A stretch of DNA of 64,000 bases. Source: RGIG1927 sp045546275 (GTDB lineage: Bacteria > Bacillota > Clostridia > UMGS1883). The translations under genes were made by a program, and so were the position numbers. The stretch lies in assembly GCA_045546275.1 (NCBI GenBank), contig JAZQCM010000001.1, forward strand, positions 248,001-312,000, given 5' to 3'. Below are positions 16,510 through 25,526 of the stretch, one piece after another. Position 1 is the first letter of the stretch, and each line of letters starts with the position of its first letter. The notes below the pieces were generated by a model, which worked only from the letters and a program-made list of their open reading frames with translations, was not told the DNA's origin and made no database searches.

Positions 16510-18405
16510 TTATTCTTCCTCCTCAGAAAGCTGTTCCCATTCTTCCATGTATTCAAGAAGCTTTTCGTTAAGATTATCAAGTTCACCGTTTAATTCAATA
16601 ATCTTTTCATAGTCGCTTCCGCATTCGTTTATACTTTCGGAAACAGATGAAATTTTTTCTTCGGTTTCATTTATAATCTCTTCAAGCTTAAGAATTCTGT
16701 TTGCCCTGATGCGCTTGTTCCTCTCGCGTTCCTTCTGCGCTTTATAATCGTTGATTTTTTCGGCTTTAGGCTGCGAAATTTCTCGGATTGGAGCTTCGGC
16801 GTTGCCTTTTTTCTCAAGGTATTCATCATAGGAGCAAACATATTCATTAATTGTACCGTTTTCAAAAACATAAAGCTTATCTGCAAGCTTATTAATAAGA
16901 TAACGGTCATGGCTTATTACAAAAACAGTTCCGCCAAATTCTTCAATTGCGTCCTCAAGTGCTTCACGGGATGCAAGGTCGAGATGGTTTGTAGGTTCAT
17001 CCAGCAAAATAAAATTTGACCCCTTAAGCATTAAGCACAATAAGTCAATCCTTGCTTTTTCTCCACCTGAAAGCATATCCGTTTCTTTAAAAACCTCATC
17101 CCCGGTAAACAAAAACGCCGCAAGAGCATTTCTAACCTGGGTCTGAGTCATTTTTGGATATCTGTCCCAAACCTCGTCAATAATGGTTTTTCCGCCTTTT
17201 ATATCACTTCGGGTCTGATCGTAATAGCCGCATTCAATATTAGAACCGAATTTTACACTACCAAAATCTGCAACTTCGTCACCCTTGATTACCTTGTAAA
17301 AGGTTGATTTTCCGCAGCCATTAGGACCCAGTACAAAAACGCACTCCTTCTTCTTCAATAAAAGATTTACGTTTTCAAAAAGCTTTTTGTCACCATAGCG
17401 TTTTGCAAGGTCCTTTATTATCATAACATCGTTTCCGCCTTCAAGAGTGGTGGTAAACTTAAACTTTACTCTTTCATCATTTGTTACAGGCTTCTCAAGG
17501 GTCTTTTCAAGCTTATCAAGAACCTTTTGCTTGCTTTCGGCGGTTTTAATATTCTTTTCACGATTCCATCGTTTTTGCTGTTCAATCATGCCTTCAAGAC
17601 GATGAATTTCTTTCATAGTATTATCGTATTTTTTCAAAGCCGCATCGTAGGAGGCTTTTTTCTTTTGAGCAAAAACGCTGTAATTTCCGTCATATTGGGT
17701 CAATTTTTCATTTTCAAGCTCAAAAGTACGATTTGTAACCTTGTCCAGAAAATATCTGTCATGGCTTATTACAATAAAAGCCTTATTGCAATCTTTGAGG
17801 AAGTTTTCCAAAAAGACTATGGCTTCAATATCAAGATGGTTAGTAGGTTCATCCAATAGAAGAAGGTTTGCTTCCGACAACAAAACCTTTGCCAGTGCCA
17901 AACGTGTTCTTTGTCCGCCGGATAATTCAGAAAGCTTGTTATACATTTCCTTTTCAGAAAAACCAAGCCCCAAAATCATAGAACGACATTTTGACTTGTA
18001 CACAAGACCGCCTTTGTCAATATACTCATTGTTAAGCCTTTCCTGAGCATTTATAAGACTTTCAGCATTTTCGGGATGGTTTTCAATTTGTATACGGATG
18101 TCCTCTATCTTTTTTTCAAGCTCTTCAAGATGTGAAAACACAGTCATAACGTAGCCGTAAGCATCGGTTGAAGCATCCTCGGGTGGGGTCTGCTCCATGT
18201 AACCGATTTTAAGCTGGTTATTACGATTTATTTCACCACTATAGCCTTCTTCATCACAAATAACGCGAAAAAGAGTGGTTTTTCCCACTCCGTTCGCGCC
18301 AATTAAACCAATTTTTGATTTTTCATCAATATTAAAACTAATTTTTGTAAACAAATCCCTTTCGCCAAAGGATTTTGAAAGATTTGTAACTGTAAGTAAA
18401 TTCAT
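16510..18405 (-). CDS. ABC-F ribosome-associated ATPase (Uup/YfmR-like)
   Basis: The 631-residue soluble protein has two ABC ATPase domains: Walker A GANGVGKTT and GPNGCGKST, signatures LSGGQRTRLA and LSGGEKARID, and two Walker B blocks ending DEPTNHLD. They are joined by a charged linker of about 80 residues. A C-terminal coiled coil (about 560-631) is like that of Uup and YfmR. There are no membrane segments, so it is a translation factor or ribosome-protection type rather than a transporter. It lies 10 bases after the HAD gene in a minus-strand run. It could be a housekeeping or an antibiotic-resistance ABC-F; the coiled-coil tail favours housekeeping. Confidence 0.93.
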   Translation of the reverse strand: MNLLTVTNLSKSFGERDLFTKISFNIDEKSKIGLIGANGVGKTTLFRVICDEEGYSGEINRNNQLKIGYMEQTPPEDASTDAYGYVMTVFSHLEELEKKIEDIRIQIENHPENAESLINAQERLNNEYIDKGGLVYKSKCRSMILGLGFSEKEMYNKLSELSGGQRTRLALAKVLLSEANLLLLDEPTNHLDIEAIVFLENFLKDCNKAFIVISHDRYFLDKVTNRTFELENEKLTQYDGNYSVFAQKKKASYDAALKKYDNTMKEIHRLEGMIEQQKRWNREKNIKTAESKQKVLDKLEKTLEKPVTNDERVKFKFTTTLEGGNDVMIIKDLAKRYGDKKLFENVNLLLKKKECVFVLGPNGCGKSTFYKVIKGDEVADFGSVKFGSNIECGYYDQTRSDIKGGKTIIDEVWDRYPKMTQTQVRNALAAFLFTGDEVFKETDMLSGGEKARIDLLCLMLKGSNFILLDEPTNHLDLASREALEDAIEEFGGTVFVISHDRYLINKLADKLYVFENGTINEYVCSYDEYLEKKGNAEAPIREISQPKAEKINDYKAQKERERNKRIRANRILKLEEIINETEEKISSVSESINECGSDYEKIIELNGELDNLNEKLLEYMEEWEQLSEEEE

Positions 18406-18415
18406 AGTACCAACC

Positions 18416-19069
18416 TTAAATCGTCTTGAAAAACTCTATCATTTCTTTTTCACCATCGGCAATGTATTCAGGATTTTCCGAAAGTGCTGCTTCTTTTGTA
18501 CCAAAGCCGTAACTAACCCACAGTGCATCAACATTATTTTTATGTGCACCGATTATGTCAAACTCGGTATCGCCAACCATAAGAACCTTTTTCCCTTTTA
18601 TGAGTTCACTATTTAAAACATGTGCTATTATATCTGCTTTTTTAATCAACGTACCATCAAAGGTCGCTCCCTGGATAACGTCAAAATATCCAAAAAGCCC
18701 TGCTTCTTTTAAAATATGAATTGCCATTGGCTCAGGCTTACTTGTGGCTATTGCGACAAGTATTCCCTTTTCTTTTAAAAGCTTTAAGGAATTTTCAACC
18801 TCAGGATAAATCACGAATTTATTGATTCCTTCTGAATGGTACTGTTTTCGGAAATCAAGAACCATTTTGTCAGCCATTTCTTTGGATACGTTACAATATT
18901 TTTCAAAGCTGTCATTTAACGGAGGACCAATAAACCTATCCATTTCCTTATCTGTCATTAAAGGAAGATTATTTACGCCGAATGCATAAACAAGTCCTTC
19001 TTTAATACCTGGAGAAGTATCTGCAATAGTTCCGTCAAAATCAAAAAGTACAGCATCATATTTTGCCAT
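18416..19069 (-). CDS. HAD-superfamily hydrolase, phosphoglycolate-phosphatase-like
   Basis: The 217-residue protein has all HAD motifs: DFDGTIAD (nucleophile aspartate, residue 10), the threonine/serine motif ATSKPEP (about 108), and the C-terminal lysine and MVGDTEFDI (about 165). A helical cap lies between motifs I and II, as in Gph/PpaX. It probably removes phosphate from a small metabolite or pyrophosphate; the substrate cannot be read from sequence. It lies 10 bases from both neighbours in the operon. Confidence 0.93.
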   Translation of the reverse strand: MAKYDAVLFDFDGTIADTSPGIKEGLVYAFGVNNLPLMTDKEMDRFIGPPLNDSFEKYCNVSKEMADKMVLDFRKQYHSEGINKFVIYPEVENSLKLLKEKGILVAIATSKPEPMAIHILKEAGLFGYFDVIQGATFDGTLIKKADIIAHVLNSELIKGKKVLMVGDTEFDIIGAHKNNVDALWVSYGFGTKEAALSENPEYIADGEKEMIEFFKTI

Positions 19070-19079
19070 TTAATCACCA

Positions 19080-20006
19080 TCAATTCTTCTGTACAATACT
19101 CATTTTCTTTTCAATGGGCTCATCAAAAATAAAATCTCCGAAGGTTGCGCCCTTTTCGCCCTCGATAAGTATCTGCACACTTTCAATATTTTCAAGACTG
19201 CACAAAGAGTTTACAATTGAGTAAACAATGAGCATTCCTGTGTTTGTGCCACCTGCAAATCTTGAAACAAAGTCCTCAGAGAAATTAACATAGCAAACCC
19301 CGTCTCGTGTTTCCACATTCTGAAGCTTTGTTCCCGAAGGTATCATGCCTGTCAATTCGTGGGATGCCGGTCCCTTCATAAGTTCATTTACTATTGTTCT
19401 TTCAATAGAAACAGTATCTGCAGTAGTTACCTTCCTTGGTTCAGCTTTTAAGGCTGTTAAGTCGGAGTTCGCAAAATAAAGCTGGATAACCGTAGTTTCA
19501 CTGTCAGACTGTGAGCCAACGGGCACGTCCAAAACAATGTCTTTCTTGCTTAACATCCCCACTTCATTGCCTGTTGAATTTGAAATTAAAGGCATTGAGT
19601 TTACAGTTATAAGAACATTTGATATACCGGGTATGTCACAAAGAGTTCTCACAACGGAAAACCTTGCCAAAAGTTCATCCACTCCCGTAAGAGAGGTGAA
19701 TTCGTCAGAAAAATCTACTGTTGCGATTTCGTTTTTAACTGCCACCTTACCAAAGGTAACGTTTTCGGGCAGTGTTTTTCTTAAGTCTTCGTCTTCTGGT
19801 CCTGCATTGAGCTTTTCTATGGCGAAATTCGCCATATCAACTATGTTTTGTGAGCCTGTATACTTTGCCGGCTCAACAATAAGCTCGTTTGTGGAACTAC
19901 CCTTAAAATACAGATTAATTTCATTTTGTATTTTGTCCGAGTTAAAACATGCTGTCATGCACAAAAGAAGAGCAAAACACAATATAGCGGAAATTATACG
20001 TTTCAT
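19080..20006 (-). CDS. lipoprotein with two GerMN domains
   Basis: The 308-residue exported protein has a lipobox (LLLCMTAC, cysteine near residue 20) and then two tandem GerMN domains (about 33-165 and 175-300). Each contains the typical pattern of a strand, VDFS/VNFS and a segment of the type VVRTLCDIPGISNV. GerM of Bacillus acts in the sporulation channel and germination, but double GerMN lipoproteins beside PhoR-like kinases are also found in vegetative envelope operons. The ATG at 20004-20006 follows AAGGAG by seven bases. It follows the kinase gene after 11 bases. Confidence 0.92.
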   Translation of the reverse strand: MKRIISAILCFALLLCMTACFNSDKIQNEINLYFKGSSTNELIVEPAKYTGSQNIVDMANFAIEKLNAGPEDEDLRKTLPENVTFGKVAVKNEIATVDFSDEFTSLTGVDELLARFSVVRTLCDIPGISNVLITVNSMPLISNSTGNEVGMLSKKDIVLDVPVGSQSDSETTVIQLYFANSDLTALKAEPRKVTTADTVSIERTIVNELMKGPASHELTGMIPSGTKLQNVETRDGVCYVNFSEDFVSRFAGGTNTGMLIVYSIVNSLCSLENIESVQILIEGEKGATFGDFIFDEPIEKKMSIVQKN

Positions 20007-20017
20007 AAACAATCTCC

Positions 20018-21445
20018 TTATTTAAGAGTTATGGGAATAGTAATCTTGAATCGGCTACCAATGCCTTCTTCGCTGTTAACGTGTATGTTGCCGCCGTGAA
20101 GCTCAACTGCAGTAAGTGCAATTGACAAACCAAGACCTGTACCGCCTGTTTCTCTTGCACGGGCTTTGTCAACACGATAAAATCTGTCGAATATACGGTA
20201 AACCTGGTCGGATGCAATGCCAATACCTGTGTCGGCAATTGTAATAACCGCACAGTTATCCTCGCGCTCAACTATCATTTTGACAACACCGCCTTCTTTA
20301 GTATATTTAATGCTGTTGTCAAGTATGTTATACAAAGCTTCCCATAATCTGTCTTTTTCAATTCTTGAAAAAATGCCTATATCAGAATCGTATTCCATTC
20401 TGATTTTTTTAGATTCAGCCAAAGGCTTTAGAGCACGGAAAACGTTCTTAGTAAGCTCAGTAATGTCCATAACCGTAAATTCCATACGACTTACCGCCGC
20501 TTCATCATCCATTCGGGTCAAGGTTAAAAGCTTATCAATAATTCTGGTAAGTCTGTCCACCTGAACGTTCATATCCTCCAAGAATTCCGACACCATTTCA
20601 TAAGGTGCATTAGGTGTCTGAATCAGGGAATCCGCAATAAGCTTAATGGAACTAAGAGGTGTTTTCAATTCGTGCGAAGCATCAGAAACAAACTCTTGTC
20701 TTTTCTGCTCCTGAAGCTGTAATTTATCAATCTGTTTATTGAACGATTCCACAAGGTCACCTATTTCACCGTTGTTGGTTAAATCAAGCTTTTCTTCACT
20801 TCCGTTTTCGGTCATGGCAACCACGCTCTTTGTAAGCTTACGAATAGGCTTTGTAATTACGCCTGAAAGGAAAAAACCGAACAGTGAAATTAAAATTGAA
20901 ATTACCACCGCAAGGAAAAATACACTCTTTGTGGTATGCGCTGTGTATTCACTAATGCTTTCGGCACTGCACTGAAGTAAAATTGCACCTGTTATATTTT
21001 TATCGGCAATAATTGGCACCGCAGCACTTACCAAAAGCTCGTTTTCACCTGAATATTCACTGACTGACACATTTGTACCTGAAAGTGCATTTAAAACAGA
21101 TTGCTTTAACATTGTTTTGCCAACCAAAGAGCCTTCTGTTATAGAGTCATAGGTAATAATAGCATCACTGTTAAGCATGATAACTCTTGAACCTGCAGAC
21201 AACTGTTGCTGTTTTAAAAGGTAAGATATTGTATCGGAGCTTAAGCTCTGATATTGTGATACATATCCTGACAAAACGTTAGCCTGGGTTAAAACCTCAT
21301 TCTTCTTCTGGTTTAAAAGATAATTTGTTGTTGAATTGGATGTGTACAACAAAAACAGGCTGGTTGTTAACAAAATAATAACAAGATATGTAACAATCAG
21401 CTGAAATCTGATTGTTGAAAAGAAATACTTAACTCTCTTTAAAAT
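20018..21445 (-). CDS. PhoR-like sensor histidine kinase with a probable ATT start codon
   Basis: Read from 21445 the protein has 475 residues: a first transmembrane helix (about 15-33), an extracellular sensor (about 34-175), a second helix (about 178-198), HAMP, and HisKA with DASHELKTP. The ATPase domain has N box NILDNSIKYT, G1 box ADTGIGI and G2 box GGTGLGL. No ATG, GTG or TTG is available before the first helix. The first TTG (21371-21373) lies inside the helix and has no ribosome site. An ATT at 21443-21445, preceded by a run of six G, gives a normal N-terminus (L-K-R-V-K-Y-F after the start). It overlaps the regulator gene by 17 bases. Confidence 0.85.
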   Translation of the reverse strand: MLKRVKYFFSTIRFQLIVTYLVIILLTTSLFLLYTSNSTTNYLLNQKKNEVLTQANVLSGYVSQYQSLSSDTISYLLKQQQLSAGSRVIMLNSDAIITYDSITEGSLVGKTMLKQSVLNALSGTNVSVSEYSGENELLVSAAVPIIADKNITGAILLQCSAESISEYTAHTTKSVFFLAVVISILISLFGFFLSGVITKPIRKLTKSVVAMTENGSEEKLDLTNNGEIGDLVESFNKQIDKLQLQEQKRQEFVSDASHELKTPLSSIKLIADSLIQTPNAPYEMVSEFLEDMNVQVDRLTRIIDKLLTLTRMDDEAAVSRMEFTVMDITELTKNVFRALKPLAESKKIRMEYDSDIGIFSRIEKDRLWEALYNILDNSIKYTKEGGVVKMIVEREDNCAVITIADTGIGIASDQVYRIFDRFYRVDKARARETGGTGLGLSIALTAVELHGGNIHVNSEEGIGSRFKITIPITLK

Positions 21446-22109
21446 AGTAGCCTACCCCCCATTTTGTAAGGATGTAAGTGGGATTAGCCGCATCGGGCTC
21501 AATCTTTTCACGAAGTCTTCTTACATGAACGTCAACTGTACGTGCATCACCGGGATAATCATACCCCCAAATAATATCTAAAAGGTTTTCTCTTGAATAA
21601 ACTTTGCCGGGATTTGTCGCAAAAAGCTCACAAAGGTCAAACTCTTTAGCAGTAAGTTCAATTGTTTTGCCGTCAACCTTAACACGCCTGAGATTATAAT
21701 TAAGCTCAACACTTCCTGAAGAGTACTTGTTTTTGTCCTGTGTTTCATTGTTTGAGCTTCTTCTTAAAATGGCCTTTATTCTTGCTTTGAGCTCTAAAAT
21801 GTTAAATGGCTTTGTCATATAATCATCAGCGCCGTAATCAAGACCTAAAATTTTGTCCATGTCCTCAGTTTTTGCGGTGAGCATCACAATCGGAACCTGG
21901 GAAAACTCTCTTACTTTCTGGCACACAGTAAGTCCGTCAATTTTAGGAAGCATAAGATCAAGAATAATAAGTGAAATACTCTTATCACGCGCCATCTTCA
22001 ACGCTTCTTCACCGTCATAAGCTGTCTCAACCTCATATCCGTCTTGTTCAAGGTTAAATTTAATACCTTTCACAAGCAATTTTTCGTCATCAACAATCAG
22101 AATTTTCAC
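21429..22109 (-). CDS. PhoP/PhoB-family response regulator
   Basis: The 226-residue protein has a receiver domain (DD at 7-8, phospho-acceptor D51, lysine in MTKPF) and a C-terminal OmpR-type winged helix (GYDYPGDARTVDVHVRRLREK). It starts with GTG, with AAAGGA upstream. It is the first gene of a six-gene minus-strand run with its kinase and the GerMN lipoprotein. Three 11-bp tandem repeats lie at its own promoter, which suggests autoregulation. It resembles PhoP and WalR; the paired kinase does not settle which. Confidence 0.95.
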   Translation of the reverse strand: MKILIVDDEKLLVKGIKFNLEQDGYEVETAYDGEEALKMARDKSISLIILDLMLPKIDGLTVCQKVREFSQVPIVMLTAKTEDMDKILGLDYGADDYMTKPFNILELKARIKAILRRSSNNETQDKNKYSSGSVELNYNLRRVKVDGKTIELTAKEFDLCELFATNPGKVYSRENLLDIIWGYDYPGDARTVDVHVRRLREKIEPDAANPTYILTKWGVGYYFKES

Positions 22110-22141
22110 ACAGACACTTCCTTTAAAATAATTACTTATTC

Positions 22142-22170
22142 ATTATATCAGCAGTTTAAACTTTTTTCAA
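22142..22170 (-). promoter_or_regulatory. sigma-A promoter of the PhoP/PhoR-like operon
   Basis: On the minus strand TTGAAA (22165-22170) and TATAAT (22142-22147) are 17 bases apart, about 35 bases upstream of the regulator start. The -35 box overlaps the first of the 11-bp repeats. Confidence 0.8.
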
Positions 22171-22200
22171 TATAAATTCAATATAAATTCAATATCAAGT
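22168..22200. promoter_or_regulatory. three 11-bp tandem repeats, probable response-regulator binding site
   Basis: CAATATAAATT occurs at 22168-22178 and 22179-22189, with a third diverged copy (CAATATCAAGT) at 22190-22200. Seen another way, TTCAAT recurs three times at 11-bp steps. One helical turn between direct repeats is the usual layout for PhoB/PhoP-type dimers. The site overlaps the -35 box of the regulator's own promoter and lies about 10 bases upstream of the fhs promoter. Confidence 0.65.
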
Positions 22201-22210
22201 GGAAAATATC

Positions 22211-22240
22211 TTGCAAATAATATACATATTGTGGTATGAT
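22211..22240 (+). promoter_or_regulatory. sigma-A promoter for fhs
   Basis: TTGCAA (22211-22216) and TATGAT (22235-22240) are 18 bases apart, about 30 bases before the fhs start. Confidence 0.65.
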
Positions 22241-22270
22241 ATATAAAAATGCACATGAGGAGAGATGAAA

Positions 22271-23938
22271 ATGCTCAGCGATATCCAAATTGCTCAGAAT
22301 GCCAATATGATACATATTGAAAAGGTTGCAGAAAAAGCAGGTATTTTACCTGAAGAACTGGAATTGTACGGAAAATACAAAGCTAAGCTCAGTGACGATT
22401 TAGCAAAGAGAGTTAAAAACAATCCCAATGGTAAGCTAATCCTTACAACAGCAATAAACCCCACTCCTGCAGGCGAAGGTAAAACAACAACATCGGTAGG
22501 TCTGGGACAAGCACTCTGCCGTATGGGCAAAAACGCTATAATTGCTCTCCGTGAACCCTCATTAGGCCCTGTAATGGGCATTAAGGGTGGTGCTGCAGGC
22601 GGTGGCTACGCACAGGTTGTTCCCATGGAAGACATTAATCTTCATTTCACAGGCGACATGCACGCTATTACTGCTGCACACAATCTTTTGTCTGCTCTTA
22701 TTGATAATCACATTCACCACGGCAACAGCCTTGGTATTGATGCAAGACGAATTACCTTCAAGCGTGTTCTTGACATGAACGACCGTGCACTCAGAAGCAT
22801 TGTTGTTTCTTTGGGCGGTAAACTTAATGGTTTCCCCCGCGAGGACGGCTTTATGATTACTGTTGCATCTGAAATTATGGCTATTTTATGTCTTTCTTCT
22901 GATTTGGCTGACCTTAAGAAGAGACTTGGTAATATTATAATCGGTTATAATTATGAAGGTTTGCCGGTTAAGGCATCGGACCTTAATGCACAAGGTGCAA
23001 TGACTGTGCTTTTGAAGGATGCGTTAAAACCCAACCTTATTCAGACACTTGAAAACACTCCCTGCATTATGCATGGCGGTCCTTTTGCAAACATTGCACA
23101 TGGCTGTAACAGCCTTATCGCAACACGCCTTGCACTTAAGCTTTCCGATTATGTTGTAACAGAAGCCGGCTTTGGTGCTGACCTTGGTGCTGAAAAGTTC
23201 CTTGATATTAAGTGTAGAGTGGGCGGTCTTAAACCCGATGCAGTTGTTCTGGTTGCTACCTGCCGTGCACTTAAATATAATGGCGGTGTTCCTAAAACCG
23301 AAGTTTCCAACGAAAATGTGGATGCTCTTATAAAAGGTCTTCCCAACCTTGAAAAGCACATTGAAAACATCAAGAAATATAATCTTCCTGTTGTTGTTGC
23401 TATTAACCGTTTCCCAATGGACACAGATGCTGAACTTGAAGCAGTTAAGAATGCATGTGAAAAACTGGGTGCTAAGTTTGCTCTTTCCGAGGTTTTTGCA
23501 AAGGGCGGCGAAGGCGGTTTAGAGCTTGCTGAAAAGGTTCTTGAAGCTTTGGAAGAGCCCTCTGATTTTAAACCTATTTACGAACTTGAAGGCTCTTATT
23601 ACGAAAAGTTTGAAACTATTGCAAAGGAAATTTACGGCGCTGACGGTGTTGATTATCTTCCTCAGGCACGTAAGGCAATTGACGAAATCACACAGCATGG
23701 CTATGTAAATCTTCCTATTTGCACAGCAAAGACACAGTATTCTCTTTCTGACAATCCTGCACTTTTAGCTCGTCCTGAAGGCTTCAGGATAACAGTTAAA
23801 GAGGTTCGTCTTTCTGCAGGTGCAGGCTTTGTGGTATTCTTAACCGGCGACATTATGACAATGCCCGGTCTTCCAAAGGTTCCTGCTGCAAACAATATTG
23901 ACATTGACGAAAACGGCATTATCCAAGGCCTTTTCTAA
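22271..23938 (+). CDS. fhs: Fhs, formate-tetrahydrofolate ligase
   Basis: The 555-residue enzyme uses ATP to join formate to tetrahydrofolate, giving 10-formyl-THF for purines and one-carbon metabolism. The P-loop TPAGEGKTTT lies near residue 65, followed by REPSLGPVMGIKGG and the C-terminal PGLPKVPAA. The ATG at 22271 has AGGAG eight bases upstream; the ATG two codons earlier is too close to it. Codon use suggests strong expression. Fhs also belongs to the acetogenic pathway, but no other Wood-Ljungdahl gene is in this window. Confidence 0.98.
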   Translation: MLSDIQIAQNANMIHIEKVAEKAGILPEELELYGKYKAKLSDDLAKRVKNNPNGKLILTTAINPTPAGEGKTTTSVGLGQALCRMGKNAIIALREPSLGPVMGIKGGAAGGGYAQVVPMEDINLHFTGDMHAITAAHNLLSALIDNHIHHGNSLGIDARRITFKRVLDMNDRALRSIVVSLGGKLNGFPREDGFMITVASEIMAILCLSSDLADLKKRLGNIIIGYNYEGLPVKASDLNAQGAMTVLLKDALKPNLIQTLENTPCIMHGGPFANIAHGCNSLIATRLALKLSDYVVTEAGFGADLGAEKFLDIKCRVGGLKPDAVVLVATCRALKYNGGVPKTEVSNENVDALIKGLPNLEKHIENIKKYNLPVVVAINRFPMDTDAELEAVKNACEKLGAKFALSEVFAKGGEGGLELAEKVLEALEEPSDFKPIYELEGSYYEKFETIAKEIYGADGVDYLPQARKAIDEITQHGYVNLPICTAKTQYSLSDNPALLARPEGFRITVKEVRLSAGAGFVVFLTGDIMTMPGLPKVPAANNIDIDENGIIQGLF

Positions 23939-23949
23939 AGGATTTTAAA

Positions 23950-24366
23950 ATGAAATTTATCTCAAAAAACGTTAACGAAACTGAAAATTTTGCGTATGAG
24001 CTTGCAAAGAAAATCACTCCCCCTCAGGTGGTTTGTCTCATTGGCAATTTAGGGGCAGGTAAAACCGCTTTTACAAGAGGCTTTGCAAGATATTTCGGCA
24101 TTGAAAAGGGCGTTGCATCCCCCACCTTCACAATTTTAATGAAGTACGAGGGCAATTGTGAAATCAATCACTACGACCTATACCGTGCCGAGGATTATGA
24201 CGAGCTTTGCGACATAGGCTTTGAAGACCAGATAGAAGAAGGAATATCCTTAATCGAATGGCCAGATAAGTTTATGGAATATCTTCCGGAGGATAAAATT
24301 GTCGTAACCATTGAATATACGCAAAATGAAAATGAACGTGAAATAACAGTTGAAGGACTTGACTAA
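23950..24366 (+). CDS. tsaE: TsaE, ATPase of tRNA t6A synthesis
   Basis: The 138-residue P-loop protein has Walker A GNLGAGKTAFTRG (about 32-44), the switch-like SPTFTI segment and HYDLYR, all signatures of TsaE (YdiB). It works with TsaB and TsaD in making threonylcarbamoyladenosine at position 37 of ANN-decoding tRNAs. It lies 11 bases after fhs and next to tsaB. Confidence 0.96.
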   Translation: MKFISKNVNETENFAYELAKKITPPQVVCLIGNLGAGKTAFTRGFARYFGIEKGVASPTFTILMKYEGNCEINHYDLYRAEDYDELCDIGFEDQIEEGISLIEWPDKFMEYLPEDKIVVTIEYTQNENEREITVEGLD

Positions 24367-24367
24367 A

Positions 24368-25066
24368 ATGAACATACTGGCAGTTGATACTTCTGCACTT
24401 ACGGCAACAGTTTCCGTGTTTAAGGATGGTGTTTCCGTATTTGAAAACAACATAACAAACGCACTCACCCATTCGGAAACCTTAATGCCCATGATTGATT
24501 ATGCATTAAAAAGCGTAAAGATGGACATTTCTGATATTGATTTATATGCGGTGTCACAAGGACCCGGTTCCTTTACCGGAATAAGAATAGGTGTAAGTGC
24601 AATAAAAGCTTTGGCTTACGCTACAAACAAAAAGGTTTACGGCATAAACACACTAAAAGCTCTGGCATACAACCTTTCCTGCATGGAAAGCATTAAAATT
24701 GTGCCCATAATGGATGCAAGACGAAGCCAGGTGTATTATGGTATTTATGAGTTTGTTAACGGCAAACTTATAGAGGTTGAAGCACCCGATGCAACAAGCG
24801 TTGAAGAATTGTGTGAAAAAATCGATTTCCCCTGCTGTTTTGTAGGTGACGGTGTTAAGGTGTACCGTGATATAATACAAAAAATGTTGGGTGAAAATGC
24901 AACCTTCGCTCCTGCACATATGCAACTGCAGAAAGCTGCGAGCATTGCCTACGCTGCAACAATGGCTGATGAAGAGGATTTTTTGTCTCCCGAAGCTTTA
25001 GAGGTCATATATTTACGAAAATCACAGGCTGAAAGAGAACGTGAAGAGAAAGAAAGGATGGATTAA
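24368..25066 (+). CDS. tsaB: TsaB, t6A tRNA modification scaffold protein
   Basis: The 232-residue protein of the actin-like ATPase fold begins NILAVDTSALTATVS and contains GPGSFTGIRIG near residue 68, the TsaB signature. It partners TsaD and TsaE. The ATG at 24368 comes one base after the tsaE stop, with GAAGGA upstream; a longer frame would overlap tsaE. The usual adjacent rimI and tsaD are not here; rpiB follows instead. Confidence 0.95.
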   Translation: MNILAVDTSALTATVSVFKDGVSVFENNITNALTHSETLMPMIDYALKSVKMDISDIDLYAVSQGPGSFTGIRIGVSAIKALAYATNKKVYGINTLKALAYNLSCMESIKIVPIMDARRSQVYYGIYEFVNGKLIEVEAPDATSVEELCEKIDFPCCFVGDGVKVYRDIIQKMLGENATFAPAHMQLQKAASIAYAATMADEEDFLSPEALEVIYLRKSQAEREREEKERMD

Positions 25067-25068
25067 TT

Positions 25069-25509
25069 ATGAAAATTGCAATTGCTGCCGATCACGGCGG
25101 ATTTGAACTTAAGGGTGTTCTTATTGAATATCTTAAGGAAAAGGGCTACGAAATGGTAAATTTAGGCACCGACAGTGCCGACAGCGTTGACTATTCTGAC
25201 TATGCAGAAAAATGCGCTGATGCTGTTTTGAACACAGATGTTGACTTTGGTATTGTTGTTTGCGGCACAGGTATTGGTATTTCTATTGCGGCAAATAAAA
25301 TTGACGGCATAAGATGTGCACTGGTGCACTCCCCCGAAACCGCCGCATTAGCAAAGCAGCATAACAATGCAAACATTATTTCTCTCGGCGGCAGAACAAC
25401 AAGCGACGAGCTTGCAAAGAAAATCGTTGACTCTTTCATTTCTGCTAAATTTGAAGGCGGTCGTCATCAGAGAAGAGTTGACAAAATCATGGCTCTTCAG
25501 TCAAAGTAA
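25069..25509 (+). CDS. rpiB: RpiB, ribose-5-phosphate isomerase B
   Basis: The 146-residue enzyme interconverts ribulose- and ribose-5-phosphate in the pentose phosphate pathway. It begins KIAIAADHGGFELK and has the active-site cysteine segment VVCGTGIGISIAANK near residue 65 and the histidine region GGRHQRRV near the C-terminus. It starts two bases after tsaB in the same operon. A galactose-6-phosphate isomerase (LacAB) is a related alternative but less likely from the motifs. Confidence 0.95.
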   Translation: MKIAIAADHGGFELKGVLIEYLKEKGYEMVNLGTDSADSVDYSDYAEKCADAVLNTDVDFGIVVCGTGIGISIAANKIDGIRCALVHSPETAALAKQHNNANIISLGGRTTSDELAKKIVDSFISAKFEGGRHQRRVDKIMALQSK

Positions 25510-25526
25510 TCGGAGGTTTACCAACT

